From: Siphlonurus alternatus
Taxonomy: Eukaryota > Arthropoda > Insecta > Ephemeroptera > Siphlonuridae
Direction of reading: 5' to 3'
DNA length: 64,000 nucleotides
Assembly (NCBI GenBank): GCA_949825025.1
Contig: OX463781.1
Coordinates: 39,817,150 to 39,881,149 of the forward strand
Position numbers and translations under genes: made by a program. Position 1 is the stretch's first letter; each line of letters starts with the position of its first letter. This document shows, piece by piece, positions 46,804 through 57,006 of this stretch. The notes beneath the pieces are model-generated. The model made no database searches and had not been told where the DNA came from. It saw nothing but the letters and a program-made list of their open reading frames with translations.

Positions 46804-47780
46804 ATATATATATAATATATATATCCTCTCAATTGTGGGAGTGAAAGAGGGTTAAAAAATTATGAAAAAATAGCAATAACTAATTTGTGGCCTTCTATCT
46901 AAATTTGAAATTTTATGCAAATCATTAATTTGTTCTAACAATTAATCATTTTAATTATATAATCAACCACAATTACTGTTCAAATTATGATCAAGGTGAA
47001 CAACTTTAATACGAGATGATCTAGTTCTCGTGAATAACCCTAGTTTAATAATTGGAAGAGTAACCCAAAGCAACATTAATAGTACACTTCCCATCTTTAA
47101 CATAATATAATAATATTATAAATATCATATACATCCTATGAAACAAATTAATATTTTATTTAAATTTTGAAAGGGAATAATTGATTTAATAAAATATTTT
47201 AAAATAATTTTTTTATATATTTTTTTTAATTAATAATTTACAATTCTTTAAGAGTTAAAAAAGATATTAAATGGGATATTTTATAACATTCTTCTCAAAA
47301 TGTAAAGTCCTGTAAAAAAAAATTAAGTCACATAGAAACTTCGTTGATTAAATCATAAAATAAATAAAATTATTATTTTAACTCATATTTTATGCACTAA
47401 AATGTAAATTACTAAATGATTTTTTTCATTGCAAATTATGTAAAATTAAATTTAAAAAATATTTCACATTTTCAATAAGACAGGCTTAATAAAAACTTCC
47501 TATCTCCATATAAGTAAAAGCTTTTTACAGCATTTTAATAAATATTACGCACTCATTTCATGTATTTAAATATGTAAATTATAATTTTTAGCAATATTTA
47601 ATAATATTTTAGTCGTAAGATTAAAATTTAATAATTTTTAATTAAAATTAATGATAAAATTCTTTTCAATGACGGTTATTTTCAAAAAATTAGGTTGCAA
47701 AATCACTTTGTTTTTTTATTGTAAAAAGAACTCAATTTTTGCATTGTTGGAATAACTCTTTTATTACGGTTAAACTTCAA
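46804..47780. other. gene-free AT-rich stretch upstream of the histone-like gene
   Basis: Extremely AT-rich, with no repeat family or open frame recognised. Confidence 0.5.
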
Positions 47781-47782
47781 AG

Positions 47783-47788
47783 TATAAA
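47783..47788 (+). promoter_or_regulatory. TATA box of the histone-like gene
   Basis: TATAAA lies 24 bp upstream of the ATG at 47812. If this is the functional TATA box, the 5' leader would be only a few bases; an alternative upstream start site cannot be excluded. Confidence 0.35.
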
Positions 47789-47811
47789 CATTTTTCAACG
47801 ATCCAGCAGCA

Positions 47812-48705
47812 ATGGCACCAGCCAAAAAAATGATTTCAACGAAGACATCAGTGAAGAAAACGGCTGCAATGAAGAAACCGGCTCCAGTGAAGAAAACAGT
47901 TGCAGCGAAGAAAACAACTTCAAAGAAAATGACTCCAAAGAAAACGGCTGCAATGAAGAAAATGGCTCAAAAGAAAACGGCTCCAGTGAAGAAAACGGCT
48001 GCAGCGAAGAAAACGGCTCCAGTGAAGAAAACGGCTGCAGTGAAGAAAACAGCTCCAAAGAAAATAGCTGAAGTAAAATCTACGGCTATAAACATAGATG
48101 AAATGCTAAATCAGCTCCTCGTGTCCACAGCCCACTTACTGGCAAAATTAATGCATGAATTTGACGTAACACCTGCTGATGTTCAAAGTCACCCGGTGGT
48201 GGAACAATACATCAATGCTATGAAGTCAAATCAAAATGAATATCTACAAGCTGAAGCTTTCAGGAGTTTGTACAATAATGTAGTGAAATCTAATCAAAGT
48301 GGAAATCCACTGCTCGCAGCGATTAAGGAAACAGTGGCTTCTATGACGGCTCCAGCTGCAGGTACTTCCGCTGCAGTTACTTCCGTTGCAAGTACTTCCG
48401 CTAAAAAGGGAAGGGCCACCAAGAGGAAGACTGAAGAAGCAGCTGTTGAAGCCAAGAAAAAGAAAAAGTTAGTCAAGAAGCCTAAGAAAGCACGAAAGGA
48501 TAGGTTTCGCAGGAAGATCAAGGTTACCCCTGAAAGTGAAACTGAGGAGCAATCTGAAAGTGGAACTGAGGAGGAAGATTATGTTTTCACGATACTTAAG
48601 AGATCCGCGGCCAAGAAGTCTACAACAGCAGCCAAAGCAAAAACTCCGGCTAAAAAGACGCCTGCCGGCAAGAAAGGAACGGCCAGAAGATCTGCAAAGG
48701 TTTAA
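47812..48705 (+). CDS. lysine-rich histone-tail-like protein, intronless, 297 aa
   Basis: Residues 1-88 are H1-like, with tandem KKTA(A/P)-type repeats. Residues about 91-178 (INIDEMLNQLLVSTAHLLAK onward) are amphipathic, helical-looking and leucine-rich, and do not resemble the H1 winged helix or a core histone fold. An alanine/serine/threonine linker follows (179-197), then a strongly basic nuclear-localisation-like stretch (200-237), an acidic patch (ESETEEQSESGTEEED, 241-256) with casein-kinase-2-type serines, and a basic C-tail with AKKTPAGKK. The start codon is chosen because an in-frame stop lies 24 bp upstream. The 3' flank has a consensus histone mRNA stem-loop. It is probably a DNA-binding chromatin protein made with S-phase histones, or a sperm or other specialised linker protein. 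The dimeric codon repeats in the N-tail also open other frames, which are shadows. Confidence 0.85.
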   Translation: MAPAKKMISTKTSVKKTAAMKKPAPVKKTVAAKKTTSKKMTPKKTAAMKKMAQKKTAPVKKTAAAKKTAPVKKTAAVKKTAPKKIAEVKSTAINIDEMLNQLLVSTAHLLAKLMHEFDVTPADVQSHPVVEQYINAMKSNQNEYLQAEAFRSLYNNVVKSNQSGNPLLAAIKETVASMTAPAAGTSAAVTSVASTSAKKGRATKRKTEEAAVEAKKKKKLVKKPKKARKDRFRRKIKVTPESETEEQSESGTEEEDYVFTILKRSAAKKSTTAAKAKTPAKKTPAGKKGTARRSAKV

Positions 48706-48768
48706 AGCCTAAAAACTTTGACTTATTAATGTAAAATATTATTCGGTAATGTTTTTATTTTTGAAATT

Positions 48769-48784
48769 GGCCCTTTTCAGGGCC
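48769..48784 (+). terminator. histone mRNA 3' stem-loop
   Basis: GGCCCTTTTCAGGGCC forms a six-pair stem with a TTTC loop, the canonical form of replication-dependent histone 3' ends. It lies 64 nt after the stop codon. A purine-rich AATGGAGAG about 12 nt downstream could be the U7 snRNA target. No AATAAA lies between the stop and the stem-loop. Confidence 0.9.
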
Positions 48785-49577
48785 CCAAATATCTCAATGG
48801 AGAGCTTTGGTGCTAGCAATAATTACTTAAAATTAAAGTCTTATATACTGTATATTCAAACTTTTAGCCTAAGGGCTTGCATTTTATTTATATTTAATTA
48901 AATTAAAAAATGCTGAGCAAATATTTAATCACGGAAAATTAAAAAATTCAAACAAAAATTATAATAAATGGATGAAATAATGATCATAATATAATGTCTG
49001 AATGCAGTTCTAAAAAGCTAATTTTGCTATATAGAAAATTAACAAAGTACAGTGCAAGTTATAAAAAACCTTTTCATTGCATATTAAATGTTTTAAAGTA
49101 TGCTTATCAATATTTTAAAAGAAAATGCAGAAATATTATACTAAATTTTAGTATTATTTTATTACCTATAATAATCTTCTATGGACAAACAAGAATATAA
49201 TATAAATCCTAAATTTTCTTTTTTTATAAAAAAGTTTAAAAATAACACTTAAACATGTATTGTCTTATTTTGTCATAGTTTTATCAACTAATCCATGTGC
49301 TGAGTTCTTAAATTGATGACAATTTGTTTGGAACTTCATTTAATAATTATTGTAACAAATATGAAATATAAATTTAAAAATACCGTATACAAATTTTTTT
49401 TACACGCCTCAAAAGTAGGCAAATGTTGCAGCACCAAAATAAAATAGGTTTAATTTTGCATGAAGATTTGAAAACGCTATTTCAGAATGTAGCCTTGTTA
49501 ATCTTACCTTTGTTTTACATGTACGGGATACCTTTAATTGGTAACACGTTGCCGAATAAAGGAAATTAGAATTTAAC

Positions 49578-50265
49578 CAGGTACTTGACGCAGTGGTATA
49601 TGCCTCTAATTCGTAATCGGATGGTCGTGAGTTCGATCCCAGGCACCAACAAACTTTTCACAGGTCGCAGATGCTAAATAACACCAACTCGTGCATCCAG
49701 GAGGTGATTGATGGCATCCTCCATCAATTGCTGACTATCCTGACTGAAGTTTCCATGGTTTCCTCAGTCAGCGAATGCTGGGATGGATTGCTGGACCATG
49801 GTAAAAGGGAACTATAAAACCTGGAAGCAACGCTAGCTCACATTCATGAAAAGCCGGGAAATTTTCCTTCACCTGTGACCAGCACAACACAGCCTGCATG
49901 GTAAAAATAATAATAATTTTTTTTATATAATTTTAGAGCTTGTAGATATTTGGCACGGTGTTCTCAGGCTTTAGTTGGAGGCAGCTGAAAAGGTCAAACT
50001 TGCAATTCATATCTGCGGACATTTTTATTATTTGACTGTTTGAGAACCTAGACGAAACCTTACGAACAAGCATGTTCAGTTTCTTTCAAGAATGTTGCGT
50101 AGCTTACAGAAAAACTTTTAAATCAATTATATTATAAAGAGAATTGAAAATTTTGTTATGAAACACTTATAAATTGAACTAACGATGCATGATGGATTCA
50201 AACAGTAAATAAAAGACAAATCAGTTGAGCACGATAATATTATATTGTCAAAAATATAAGTACGC
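49578..50265 (+). mobile_element. tRNA-headed SINE or longer repeat, copy 2
   Basis: A-box region GACGCAGTGGTATATGCC, B-box region GGTCGTGAGTTCGATCCC, then body GGTGATTGATGGCATCCTCC and CCATGGTTTCCTCAGTCA. It continues through GGAGGCAGCTGAAAAGGTC, AACCTAGACGAAAC and CAGTAAATAAAAGACAA, matching 44852-45735 over its full length except for that copy's MITE. Confidence 0.75.
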
Positions 50266-50310
50266 TTTATTAAAAAATAATTATATTTTATATTATGATT
50301 TTTAATAATG

Positions 50311-50451
50311 GTTGGTATTCACGAAGAGTTAAGGAGCGTTTTAGGGCGAGATATTTGAAGAAACGTTTTTCTTACCTGTTACCTGGTATAAAAAACGCTT
50401 CTTAAAATATCTCTCCCTAAAACGCTCCTTAACTCTTCGTGAATACCACCC
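50311..50451. mobile_element. foldback MITE, family D copy 2
   Basis: GGTATTCACGAAGAGTTAAG pairs with CTTAACTCTTCGTGAATACC, with a centre at TTACCTGTTACCTGGTATAA. The arms are nearly identical, so the insertion is probably young. Confidence 0.88.
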
Positions 50452-52227
50452 AATATTTTTTATTCGTAATTCAAATTAGCTGCCATGCTTCATATTATTT
50501 TAAATTTACTATGTGATTTTCACCATATTCCATCGCTATAAGGTTAGTTTTTAAAAAGATGAGGTTTTATATTATTCAAAATGTACATGCATGGCATTAT
50601 ATACAGTATAACTACCGAATTTTTAAAATTGTTAATTTTTATTACTCCGAAACTTTAAAAAAAAAAATAATAATAATAAATAACATGTCAAAGATATATA
50701 TTTTTTAATTGTAAATAGCTAATTTACAGTGGAATTTTTAAATGATGAAAATATCAATAATTTTTAATATGGATTTAATTAAATGATTTCAAACTGGTTA
50801 AATAAATAATTAAAATCATACAATATGAAATTTTAAAATTATAAAATGTATGAAACCTTAAAACTGAATTACTAAAAATAAAATGATGAATGATAAAAAA
50901 AAATGTAGTGTCGATAAATTTAATTATACTTTCAGTAGATACAAATTTATTCATCGTCAGGTCTGTATGGATCTCCCGCGCAAGTACAACCAACACACAG
51001 AATGTTGAATCAATAATGAGATACGGACAGACTTGGATGGGGGTTGCTTTGATTTACATAATGAGGCATACTGGCAGCTTCCATAGTTACTTTTAAATAA
51101 GAATTACATGATATAAGGTCTATATTTATATACCTTAACATTGAAAATTGACATTAAATGTTGCGTTTGTAATGTGGTTACTTGGTTTGACTACAGACAC
51201 AAAATGTGGTGACGCTCTACTCTCGTGGTTTTCACTTACACACCGTTAATTCAGGTGTATACAGTCCAGTACCTCAATTATTGCGTTTACATGAAGACGA
51301 GATTTTAAACTGTAATCACTGAAAAAAAAATTCAATAGTGAGTATAGCAATAAAAATATAATTTTATTTTACATACATTAATGTTATGTTTTTTTTAGAT
51401 TCTCCTGGTATCATAAATATTTAAATAAAATGTAATAATTTTTATTACTAATATTTGATAAAAATTTATAAGCAATAAAATGTATAACGTAATGAAATTC
51501 TGATTTACGTTTAATATTTATATTTTTTATTTGAATTTGACGAAAATCAGACCTTTGTTATATTTTACTGCAAGCTATTTTTTTTATAAATTTCTTTCAT
51601 GTCTCAGAAAATCACCATTATAGAAATTATCCACGATGAAGGATTAATTTTCACAGCTTCTAAGTATTTTGTCTATGGAATAAATTAATTAATTATTGTA
51701 ACAATGTATCCATGGCTCAAAGAACTAATAATATTTTTATAATAACGAAAGAAGATACAATATACGTGTTTCTCACTAACTAGCATTAAGTTAGCGGCAT
51801 CCTAAATCAATAACAATAATCGTGATTAGCGAAAAACATGGATATCTTTCTGTATGGAGTCGTATCCAGATTCATTGCAACATGTAAACGTGGTATTACG
51901 TCGCACTCCGAAAATCTGCATGATGTTGTTCAAAAGAATGACGTAAGCAAACAACAAGCACAAAGGATAGTGTTGTTGTTGTTGTTGTTGCTTCATCTCA
52001 AGTGTGTACGTGTAATTAATTTTAATTAAATTTTTTAACATGTTCTGAAATATGAAATTGTTATAAATATTTAATTGTATTTTATTTAGTAAACATATAA
52101 CATATAAGGGTAGAAATGATTTTGAATCAAAATTAACAATGTCAAATACCCCCTTGAAGAAAAACGTAGGATAGAGGAGTATATAACAATAATAACTTTT
52201 TTTAATATGTTTGAATAGTTCTTGTAA
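50452..52227. other. gene-free AT-rich stretch
   Basis: A degenerate family H-like fragment (51765-51845) and a short TTG repeat are seen. The small frames at 50890-51096 and 51826-52041 have no supporting signals. Confidence 0.4.
51967..51990. repeat. (TTG)n short microsatellite
   Basis: Seven GTT/TTG triplets. Confidence 0.9.
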
Positions 52228-53562
52228 TAACCCTTAGTTAAGCGGCACTTTTCGCGCGTAGGGATCCTCGTAAGAAACGCCCGCGAGATTTTCTTTTCGC
52301 GTGGCAGAGGTGTTCCCGTCCGGAATCGACCCGGGAGACGGGAGCGCGGGCTGGTGGGCCTCCCGAGGTTTCCGGAACCGCCTCCCTAAAATCGAGTTTC
52401 CGTTCGGGAGGGGCGCCGGAGGGCGAGAGAGGGCGGAAATCTCGAGCCGGGGACGAGATTTCGGGGAAGTTGCGGGCCTCCGGGGGCCCTCCCCGGCGTC
52501 CGTCCTCGGCGCCGCGGGAGGGGCGGACCGGTCCTCTCGGAGGTTCATGAAGCCCTTTTTCCACTTTCGTCCTTCCTCCGACGGGGCGGGGGCGAGACCG
52601 CCCTCGACCCCGCGGGACGGTGCGGCGTCTGTCGGACCTCGCGGTTCTCGTGGCACGCGACCGGCGGCCCGTTGACGCGCCTCGAGACGAAGCGACCGAT
52701 CCGTCGCGTCTCTCGCGCCTCTCGCCGCGAACGCGCGTCCCGTCGGGGGGTCGCTCGGGGCGGGGGAACCGCGGAAACTTTATCATCGGGGTCGCCCCCG
52801 ACGTTTGCTAACTCATCCGGGCACGAGAGTAGGTTAGGTCCGACATCGGTCGATTGACACGGCCGATCGAGCGGACCACAAATGAGCAGAGAGCTTTTTT
52901 CGAAAGAGGGCCTGCTTTCCGTCAACGGGGACGTCAAAGTCGGGTTCAGCTCTCTTTGAGCAACTTCGGGTGCCATTTTGCGATTTGAAATCCTGCCTCC
53001 GTTCGAGGGGCGTGTTCGCGAGAATGACGTCGCGACACCTTTCCATCGCGATTTTAATACTTTTCGTACTTACTCGATTGAAACGCTTCGTTTTCCGAGC
53101 TGACCGTGCGGTCGACGGGAAAAAAGTTAGGTCGTGGCATTCAGACGCGCCCACATACGGACGGATCTACATGACGTTGACAGCCATGACAGGGCGTAAT
53201 GCCGCGTCGTCGCTAGGTCTACGTCTCACTCGCTTCATCCGAGAGGCGGAAACGGGACTCTCGATAGAGACTTCCTGGGGGAGTCTCGTGCCGGTCCGAC
53301 ACAAGGGGTGCACTATTTATTATACATTCTGGCAGGTTCCGTGGCGTACGAGAAAAGGCCGCCAGGTGGCAGCACGGCTCGGAAAATCACCAGATATAGT
53401 GGCGATCGCCGTTGAAATACTTCTACACTAAGTTCACAGATGGCGCGCAAATCCATCTATATGACACGTGCAAATTTTGGCCACCACTGCGTCGTCGCGA
53501 CTCTCCTTCTCAAAAAGAAAAGAAAAAAAAAAAAAAGGACGGCGACCACCCCGCACCCCTAG
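52228..53562 (+). repeat. GC-rich tandem unit 1 (1335 bp), rDNA-spacer-like
   Basis: The unit begins TAACCCTTAGTTAAGCGGCA and ends in an A-rich tract and GCACCCCTAG. It is repeated at once as unit 2 with a few percent difference. It is GC- and CpG-rich in an AT-rich setting. Long open frames occur in several frames on both strands, as expected from GC-rich non-coding DNA, and none resembles a known protein. Tandem GC-rich units followed by a distinct GC-rich tail recall the intergenic spacer of ribosomal DNA; no rRNA sequence is present, so this is inference. Confidence 0.7.
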
Positions 53563-54906
53563 TAACCCTTAGTTAAGCGGCACTTTTCGCGCGTAGGGAT
53601 CCTCGTAAGAAACGCCCGCGACATTTTCTTTTCGCGTGGCAGAGGTGTTCCCGTCCGGAATTGACCCGGGAGACGGGGGCGCGGGGTGGGGGGCCTCCCG
53701 AGGTTTCCGGAACCGCCTCCCTAAAATCGAGTTTCCGTTCGGGAGGGGCGCCGGAGGGCGAGAGAGGGCGGAAATCTCGAGCCGGGGACGAGATTTCGGG
53801 GAAGTTGCGGGCCTCCGGGGGCCCTCCCCGGCGTCCGTCCTCGGCGCCGCGGGAGGGGCGGACCGGTCCTCTCGGAGGTTCATGAAGCCCTTTTTCCACT
53901 TTCGCCCCTCCTCCGACGGGGCGGGGGCGAGACCGCCCCCGACCCCGCGGGACGGTGCGGCGTCTGTCGGACCTCGCGGTTCTCGTGGAACGTGACCGGC
54001 GGCCCGCCGACGCGCCTCGAGACGAAGCGACCGATCCGTCGCGTCTCTCGCGCGTCTCGCCGCGAACGCGCGTCCCGTCGGGGGGTCGCTCGGGGCGGGG
54101 GAACCGCGGAAACTTTATCATCGGGGTCGCCCCCGACGTTTGTTAACTCATCCGGGCACGAGAGTAGGTTAGGTCCGACATCGGTCGATTGACACGGCCG
54201 ATCGAGCGGACCACAAATGAACAGAGAGCTTTTTTCGAAAGCGGGCCTGCTTTCCGTCAACGGGGACGTCAAAGTCGGGCCCACCTCTCTTTGAGCAACG
54301 TCGGGTGCCATTTCGCGATTTGAAATCCTGCCTCCGTTCGAGGGGCGTGTTCGCGAGAATGACGTCGCGACACCTTTCCATTGCGATTTTAATACTTTTC
54401 GTACTTACTCGATTGAAACGCTCCGTTTCCCGAGCTGACCGTGCGGTCGACGGGAGAAAAGTTAGGTCGTGGCATTCAGACGCGCCCACATACGGACGGA
54501 TCTACATGACGTTGACAGCCATGACAGGGCGTAATGCCGCGTCGTCGCTAGGTCTACGTCTCACTCGCTTCATCCGAGAGGCGGAAGCGTGACTCTCGAT
54601 AGAGACTTCCTGGGGGAGTCTCGTGCCGGTCCGACACAAGGGTGCACTATTTATCATACATTCTGGAAGGTTCCGGGGCGGTACGAGGAAAGGCCACCAG
54701 GTGGCAGCACGGCTCGGAGAATCACCAGATATAGTGGCGATCGCCGTCAAAATACTTCTACACTAAGTTCACAGATGGCGCGCAAATCCATTTTTATGAC
54801 ACGTGCAATTTTTGGTCGCCACCACGTCGTCGCGACTCTCCTTCTCAAAAAGAAAATAAAAAAAAAAACAAAAAAAAAAAGGCCGGCGACCACCCGCACC
54901 CCTAGT
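53563..54906 (+). repeat. GC-rich tandem unit 2, rDNA-spacer-like
   Basis: A second copy of the 1335-bp unit, slightly longer because of its A-rich tract (54850-54880). It ends in the same GCACCCCTAG. Confidence 0.7.
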
Positions 54907-55550
54907 CCTTATTATTAAACATCACTTTCGGGACCCCAAAATTAACCAGCGTTTTCCTATGCTGGGACGCACTTCCTTTGGGCGAGCGTCTGGGTTCGTC
55001 GGAACCCGACGAAACTTTTCCTGGCGGTTCCCGGGGGTGGCCGCCGTAACCGGGAAAATAATAAAAAATCCACGTCCGGGGGGGGACTGGGGGTGAATTT
55101 TTTTATCTAGATTTTTGGGGTTTTTCGGCCTCCGAGCTCTTCCGGTGCCCTGCGCTGGCCTTGGCCGGTGGAGGTCTTTGCCCGGTGAACTTTTGTTGCT
55201 GCCAAGTCGTGTTCGGTTCCGGACATCGGACACCCTTTCGGCAGCGCACGCCGCCCGTGAGGTTACGTTTGGAAATTTGGGCTCTTCGGTGTCGTGTGGT
55301 CTGTGTTTCGAATCACCGTGTGTTCGAGTGTTGGTGCGTGGTGTGTTGTCGTGGCCGTGTAGTGAGGACGTCATGCTATTGCGACGTATTACGTGTCACT
55401 TTGATGTGTTATGGCCCTCTATCATGCACTTTGAATCACAAATGTGGACATTGTGGACACGGGGTGACCTTGTGCCGCGTGACTCCACGGCTAGGGGATC
55501 TCCTCCCTGAGTTCATCTTTTCGTTGGTTTCGATTTGTGTTTTCTGATAC
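54907..55550. other. GC-rich tail after the tandem units
   Basis: This non-repeated GC-rich DNA has a G-run (55078-55085), a T-rich patch (TTTTTTATCTAGATTTTTGG) and GT-rich stretches (55310-55500). In an rDNA reading this would be the promoter and external transcribed spacer region, but no conserved rRNA or promoter element can be confirmed. The open frames here (55115-55510 and 55161-55547) overlap each other and are not credible genes. Confidence 0.35.
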
Positions 55551-55803
55551 GTAGACATGTAACGCACAACGTACTAGTGCTACTTTTTCCATTTTTTATA
55601 CATACAGTGTTTTCTGCCATTGGAAAGTTTATGGTTACCAACTTCAACAGCTTCTTTGTAATTCAAGTTTGAATGTTGGTGGAAAAATGCAAGTCTACCA
55701 TTGGTAGAAAGAGTTTTGCTAACTGGGATTGACTGAAGCTTTTGCATATCGTCAATGCTTTGAAATTATTATACTTTATTAACTTTCTTTGTGTGACTGC
55801 TGC

Positions 55804-55958
55804 CATCCCATTGGCTGCTTCTGTTTAGAGGCAACATTGCAAAAGGGGATCTGACTGCTCAGTGCAGTGATGTGAAATTCGCGCGAAGATTGGTCCGCGA
55901 AAATGCGCATGCGAATATCCGCGCAAGTGCGCGCATATGTGCGTAAGATAGTTTCAAG
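55804..55958 (+). promoter_or_regulatory. CpG-rich promoter with NRF1-like and CCAAT motifs
   Basis: Inverted CCAAT (ATTGG) lies at 55810 and 55889. A near-consensus NRF1 site, TGCGCATGCG, lies at 55904-55913, followed by further GCGC and GCGCATATGTGCG repeats. A YY1-type AAGATGGTGGC overlaps the start codon at 55959. This layout is typical of TATA-less housekeeping promoters in animals. Confidence 0.5.
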
Positions 55959-56081
55959 ATGGTGGCTGCCCGCAAATGGAATCACGTGAGCACAGATATT
56001 GTAGACATTCAGAAGTTCGATATTTTTCCCATAGATGGAGATGCCACATATGGTAGCACATTCCAAGCAAACTACTTTCAG
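55959..56081 (+). CDS. candidate first coding exon, 41 codons, unidentified gene
   Basis: The ATG sits in AAGATGGTGGC, a YY1-type site often found at translation starts of housekeeping genes, with an in-frame stop 15 bp upstream. The frame reads MVAARKWNHVSTDIVDIQKF, then DIFPIDGDATYG and STFQANYFQ, and stays open to a donor CAG/GTGTGA at 56082 (phase 0), after which a stop follows at once. Composition and codon use look like real protein. I do not recognise the product. Intron sequence after it holds a local tandem duplication (56086-56470). A possible last exon in the same phase lies at 57917-58057. Confidence 0.5.
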
Positions 56082-56085
56082 GTGT

Positions 56086-56475
56086 GACTTAATTAATATA
56101 ACTTTATATAAAATTGATTATTTTCGTAAATAATGCTCGGATTTACTCCCAATTAGGTCTAGGGGGGGTTATAAATTTAAGGTGCAAGTAATGCGGGTTG
56201 CATACTTTCAGGGGCATGTAGGTTGTGGTTGCATACTTTCAGTGGAAGTTTGGTTGGGTTGCATACTTTCAGGGGCATGTAAGTGAAGGTTGCCTACCTT
56301 TAGGGGTAACTTATAATAACTTTATATAAAAACGAATTTTTTCGTAAATAATGCTCGGATCATCTCCCAATTAGGTCTAGGGGGGTTATCAAATTAAGGT
56401 GTAATTAATGCGGGTTGCATACTTTCAGGGGCATGTAGGTTGTGGTTGCCTACTTTCAGGGGTAATTTGCGTTCG
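56086..56475 (+). repeat. tandem duplication with TTGCATACTTTCAG sub-repeats
   Basis: A block of about 220 bp (ATAACTTTATATAAAA, TTCGTAAATAATGCTCGGAT, TAGGTCTAGGGGG) occurs at 56097 and 56317. Each copy is followed by several GGTTGCATACTTTCAGGGG units. These resemble the exon end ACTACTTTCAGGTG just upstream. Confidence 0.8.
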
Positions 56476-56619
56476 GTACATCATAGCATTACGAGGTTTA
56501 ATTACAACTGGCCACCTCTTTGTGTTGAAGATGGGCAGTGTCCGGAGTAAGCCCATTGCCTTGCTCGCTCGAACACGACCGGACGCTAAGAAAATAATTA
56601 ACTCGAATCTCCCCCAACT

Positions 56620-56761
56620 CCTTAAAAAAATTATTAAATAAAATAAAATAAATGATAATAAAATAGTAGGGGCCTAACAACTGCGTCTGACTCCTTAAAA
56701 AATTATTAAATAAAATAAAATAAATAATAATAAAATAGTAGGGGTCTAACAACTGCGTCTG
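56620..56761 (-). repeat. 71-bp tandem duplication at the tail of the 5S-derived element
   Basis: AATTATTAAATAAAATAAAA and TAGGGGYCTAACAACTGCGT recur twice in tandem. On the minus strand this AT tail lies downstream of the 5S-like head and may be its 3' end. Confidence 0.75.
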
Positions 56762-56889
56762 AGTCGTTATCTGAGCCTGTTCATCTTCGCTAATTTAGAA
56801 CACTATAATATCTGTCAACATATGGCTGAGAGATTTTTGGAAGTGCATCACTGCACTGGGTGGAAAGCAAGACGAATTTATCCCAGGGA

Positions 56890-57003
56890 GGGAGCGGAGT
56901 ATTTTTATACTTGAAATGGTCACCCATCCAAGTATTAACCACGCTTGACGTAGCCTGACTTCAGTGATCTAACGAGAACCGGTCAATGCATAACGCCACG
57001 CTC
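56890..57003 (-). mobile_element. 5S rRNA-derived SINE head or 5S pseudogene
   Basis: On the minus strand, GGTTCTCGTTAGATCACTGA, AGTCAGGCTACGTCAAGCG, TGGTTAATACTTGGATGGG and TGACC line up with eukaryotic 5S rRNA in order and spacing. The C-box region TACTTGGATGGGTGACC is intact and the A-box region is diverged. The 5' and 3' ends cannot form the normal 5S closing stem, so it is not a functional 5S gene. A tail with an AT-rich repeat downstream points to a 5S-derived SINE. It cuts into the left end of the foldback MITE at 57007. Confidence 0.75.
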
Positions 57004-57006
57004 CAC

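Noticed and set aside
47739..48071. Second frame in the N-terminal repeat of the histone-like gene (ENGCNEENGS repeats)
   Set aside because: A frame-shifted shadow of the KKTA codon repeats; it ends inside the gene.
49580..49655. Possible functional tRNA gene
   Set aside because: A- and B-box regions are present, but the rest does not fold as a tRNA and the same head plus body is repeated, which marks it as a SINE.
52234..54918. Many overlapping arginine/proline-rich frames, including a 182-codon frame kept in both GC-rich units
   Set aside because: Stops are rare in GC-rich DNA, frames are open on both strands, and differences between the two units do not favour silent codon positions by eye.
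55115..55547. Overlapping 131- and 128-codon frames
   Set aside because: They overlap in different frames in GC/GT-rich DNA with no start, splice or family support.
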